Source of the DNA: Bacteroidales bacterium
GTDB lineage: Bacteria; Bacteroidota; Bacteroidia; Bacteroidales; GCA-2711565
DNA length: 5,987 bases
NCBI GenBank assembly: GCA_029938505.1
Contig: JAOZUV010000140.1
Location: 1-5,987 of the forward strand
Reading direction: 5' to 3'
How positions within the stretch are numbered: the first letter of the stretch is position 1; every line of letters starts with the position of its first letter. The notes beneath the pieces are model-generated. The model saw nothing but the letters and a program-made list of their open reading frames with translations. It made no database searches and was not told where the DNA came from. This document shows positions 5,486 to 5,987 of this stretch, piece after piece. The translations under genes were made by a program, and so were the position numbers.

Positions 5486-5987
5486 ATGGAGTCTGAATCC
5501 TTAAAATATCAGTATCGAATTGTTGCATTCTTAGATATACTAGGATTTAAAAGTATGCTTTATGAATTCGAAAAGGAAGCTCTCGAAAATGGAACAGAAG
5601 ATGACAAGAAATTAGTATCCCAGAAAGCCACTGATTTTGTAAATGTTTTTAAAGAGGTGACTAATTTGATGGATAAATTTGAATGTAATTATTACTTATT
5701 TAGTGATAATATTTGTTTGACTGTTGACCCACATCATGACAAATCGTTAATTTCTGACATATTATTCACAATAAGTAATCTGTTCAGAAAATTTTCGCAG
5801 ATGGGATTTTTTCTTCGGGGTGGAATTGATTACGGTTTAATGCTAGATGAAGAATCAATTGCAATGGGAGTACCATTAGCAAATGCTTATATCATGGAAA
5901 GTGAAAAAGCAATTTACCCTAGAATAATAATGTCAGATAGATTCGTACGATTTATTGAGAATAAAAACTTAGATGAACACAATCTGT
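5486..5987 (+). CDS. Class III nucleotidyl cyclase-like protein of unknown function, 3'-truncated
   Basis: No named family recognised. The ATG directly follows an in-frame TAA (5483-5485), so this is the first possible start; 167 residues are visible and the frame is open to the edge. No signal peptide or membrane helix. Landmarks in order: RIVAFLDILGF (11-21) with Asp17, an acidic helical stretch (27-66), NYYLFSDNICLTV (68-80) with Asp74, FFLRGGIDYG (108-117), GVPLANAYIMESE (128-140) and YPRIIMS (144-150). This order parallels class III adenylate/guanylate cyclases: first metal Asp in the F.DI.GF strand, second Asp in the hairpin, an R.GI..G strand, then the helix carrying the transition-state Asn. 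Asn133 could be that Asn, but four residues on there is Met137 where cyclases usually have Arg, so it may be inactive or use another mechanism. All six Arg codons are AGA/CGA/CGG and 5 of 13 Ile codons are ATA, unlike the neighbouring peptidase. The fold assignment is inference from motifs. Confidence 0.85.
   Translation, partial: MESESLKYQYRIVAFLDILGFKSMLYEFEKEALENGTEDDKKLVSQKATDFVNVFKEVTNLMDKFECNYYLFSDNICLTVDPHHDKSLISDILFTISNLFRKFSQMGFFLRGGIDYGLMLDEESIAMGVPLANAYIMESEKAIYPRIIMSDRFVRFIENKNLDEHNL

Overview
The window looks like chromosomal DNA of a low-to-moderate GC member of the Bacteroidota. The evidence is the character of the encoded proteins, the scarcity of Shine-Dalgarno sequences (only one of three visible gene starts has one), a TAnnTTTG-type -7 promoter element upstream of gap, and palindromic intergenic repeats of a style common in that phylum. 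A marine Bacteroidales/Marinilabiliales relative is a guess; genus cannot be assigned from this sequence.

Layout. Bases 1-2365 (+) hold the 3' nine-tenths of valS, valyl-tRNA synthetase; its N-terminus lies off the left edge. A 17-bp perfect hairpin terminator follows at 2385-2426. Bases 2427-2732 carry no credible gene but are full of inverted repeats, framed by a 17-bp inverted repeat at 2445-2461 and 2709-2725. The gap gene (glyceraldehyde-3-phosphate dehydrogenase) lies on the minus strand at 2733-3746, convergent with valS. A 197-bp divergent spacer separates it from a plus-strand M20-family metallodipeptidase at 3944-5314, which is followed by two consecutive hairpin terminators. After a 171-bp spacer, a fourth gene starts at 5486 and runs off the right edge. 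It is absent from an ordinary list of complete ORFs because its stop is outside the window.

How the genes relate. The first three are housekeeping genes (translation, glycolysis/gluconeogenesis, peptide turnover), each with its own transcription unit and terminators, so there is no evidence that they act together. The fourth gene is different: its protein has a motif layout resembling a class III nucleotidyl cyclase fold (FLDILGF, then FSDN, then RGG..YG, then a GVPLANAY helix and PRIIMS) and its codon use differs from its neighbours. It is the best candidate for something poorly described, but only 167 residues are visible. The repeat mosaic between valS and gap is the second item worth attention.
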